Shown here: positions 21,503 through 21,990 of the stretch, one piece after another | Numbering within the stretch: position 1 is the first letter of the stretch | How the letters are laid out: each line of letters starts with the position of its first letter | Assembly (NCBI GenBank): GCA_037176905.1 | Contig: JBBBWG010026790.1 | Coordinates: forward strand, 41,826-63,815 | Length of the DNA: 21,990 nucleotides | Source: Azolla pinnata | Taxonomy: Eukaryota > Streptophyta > Polypodiopsida > Salviniales > Salviniaceae | Reading direction: 5' to 3' | Program-made: the position numbers and the translations under genes | Notes under the pieces: generated by a model | What the model saw: the letters and a program-made list of their open reading frames with translations, nothing else | The model's database searches: none | Told to the model about the DNA's origin: nothing

Positions 21503-21558
21503 TTCTTCTTCTTCCTCCTCCTCCTCCTCTTCTTCTTCTTCTTCTTCTTCCTCCTCCT
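21503..21558 (-). repeat. (GAA/GGA)n tract in the 5' leader of the SDR-MDR gene
   Basis: A purine-rich run on the - strand, made of GAA and GGA triplets, 26-81 nt upstream of the start codon. It probably lies in the 5' UTR. It encodes a poly-Glu run in another frame, which is not the protein frame. Confidence 0.85.
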
Positions 21559-21571
21559 GTAACAATGATTT

Positions 21572-21580
21572 AAACCCTAA
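21572..21580 (-). promoter_or_regulatory. Telobox upstream of the SDR-MDR gene
   Basis: AAACCCTAA on the + strand (TTAGGGTTT on -), about 95 nt upstream of the ATG. It is a known plant promoter element, often near transcription starts and bound by TRB/Myb-type telomere-repeat proteins. The other gene in this window has many copies at its own 5' side. Confidence 0.55.
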
Positions 21581-21990
21581 AAGCAGGGGAAGGGGTGAAA
21601 GGCTTCCAAAATCTAATCTTTCTTGATTGAAGGAGATAAGCTTATGGATCAAAAATCAATCCCTCTGAGCTTGATTTCCAGGCTATCAGTCTGCTACTCT
21701 GTTCTGCTATGAATCTCTGTCAAATCAGAGCTCCTACAGTTATCCAAATATAAATTAAAGAAAAAACAAATAAGAAATCAATAGTTATGTTTAGCACTTT
21801 TCTTTGATATATATATATATATACACACACATATATCTTTATTGATTTACTTACTGTAAATTACAATTATCCAAATATAAATATATATATATATTATTAT
21901 TTATTTATTTATTGTATAGATTGTAATATTCGCATTCGTCAAAAATATCAAACGCAAATATATTGATAGTGATGAGAAACGAATACCAAC
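21581..21990. other. Upstream region with AT microsatellites
   Basis: Promoter side of the SDR-MDR gene. It contains an (AT)n(AC)n run at 21807-21836 and (AT)n/(TTTA)n runs at 21875-21913. The phrase TTATCCAAATATAAAT occurs twice, near 21738 and 21869. No gene is seen; AT-runs prevent a confident TATA call. Confidence 0.6.

Noticed and set aside
21419-21652. - strand frame with a long poly-Glu run
   Set aside because: It reads the GAA/GGA 5' leader in a different frame from the SDR start at 21477-21475; the Rossmann motif is only in the latter frame.
1-21990. tRNA, rRNA, CRISPR array, bacterial operon or viral gene
   Set aside because: No cloverleaf, rRNA core, spaced direct repeats or operon-like gene order was seen; splicing and repeats are those of a plant nuclear locus.

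Overview
This is a piece of a plant nuclear genome, most likely a flowering plant. It is AT-rich, its genes have many GT-AG introns with plant-like splice sites, and it carries plant telomere-type motifs (TTTAGGG / AAACCCTAA), CTT/GAA microsatellites near gene starts, and a decayed Ty1-copia fragment in an intron. I cannot name the species. No bacterial, organellar, rRNA, tRNA or CRISPR feature was seen.

Two complete genes face each other tail to tail. On the + strand (2100-14285) is a 20-exon gene for a DNA ligase 6 (LIG6) type protein. I predict 1606 residues, with an SNM1/Artemis-type metallo-beta-lactamase/beta-CASP nuclease half, a linker with a PCNA-binding (PIP) box, and an ATP-dependent DNA ligase half. 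All catalytic motifs I could check in both halves are intact. On the - strand (21477 down to 15367) is an 18-exon gene for a two-domain oxidoreductase of 631 residues. It fuses an N-terminal short-chain dehydrogenase/reductase to a C-terminal zinc-independent quinone-oxidoreductase-like MDR domain and ends in the peroxisomal signal SRL. It resembles the Arabidopsis protein NQR. Both models were built by hand; every exon phase closes and the lengths are multiples of three.

Layout: 1-98 may be the tail of another gene. 99-1310 is non-coding. 1327-2080 is a minisatellite of about 150-bp units packed with telobox motifs, just upstream of LIG6. LIG6 exon 1 (2926 coding nt) encodes the whole nuclease half; the ligase half is cut into 19 small exons. 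LIG6 intron 8 holds the 3' part of a Ty1-copia element on the opposite strand. The stop codons are 1.08 kb apart (14286-15366), with candidate poly(A) signals for each gene. The last 0.5 kb is the 5' side of the reductase gene, with a GAA/GGA tract, a telobox and AT microsatellites.

The two genes show no obvious functional link: one belongs to DNA repair, the other probably to peroxisomal redox metabolism. The most notable points are the nuclease-ligase fusion whose domain boundary lies at the first intron, the telobox minisatellite, a small uORF overlapping the LIG6 start, and two non-consensus splice donors in the reductase gene, one of which has no normal donor at the expected site.
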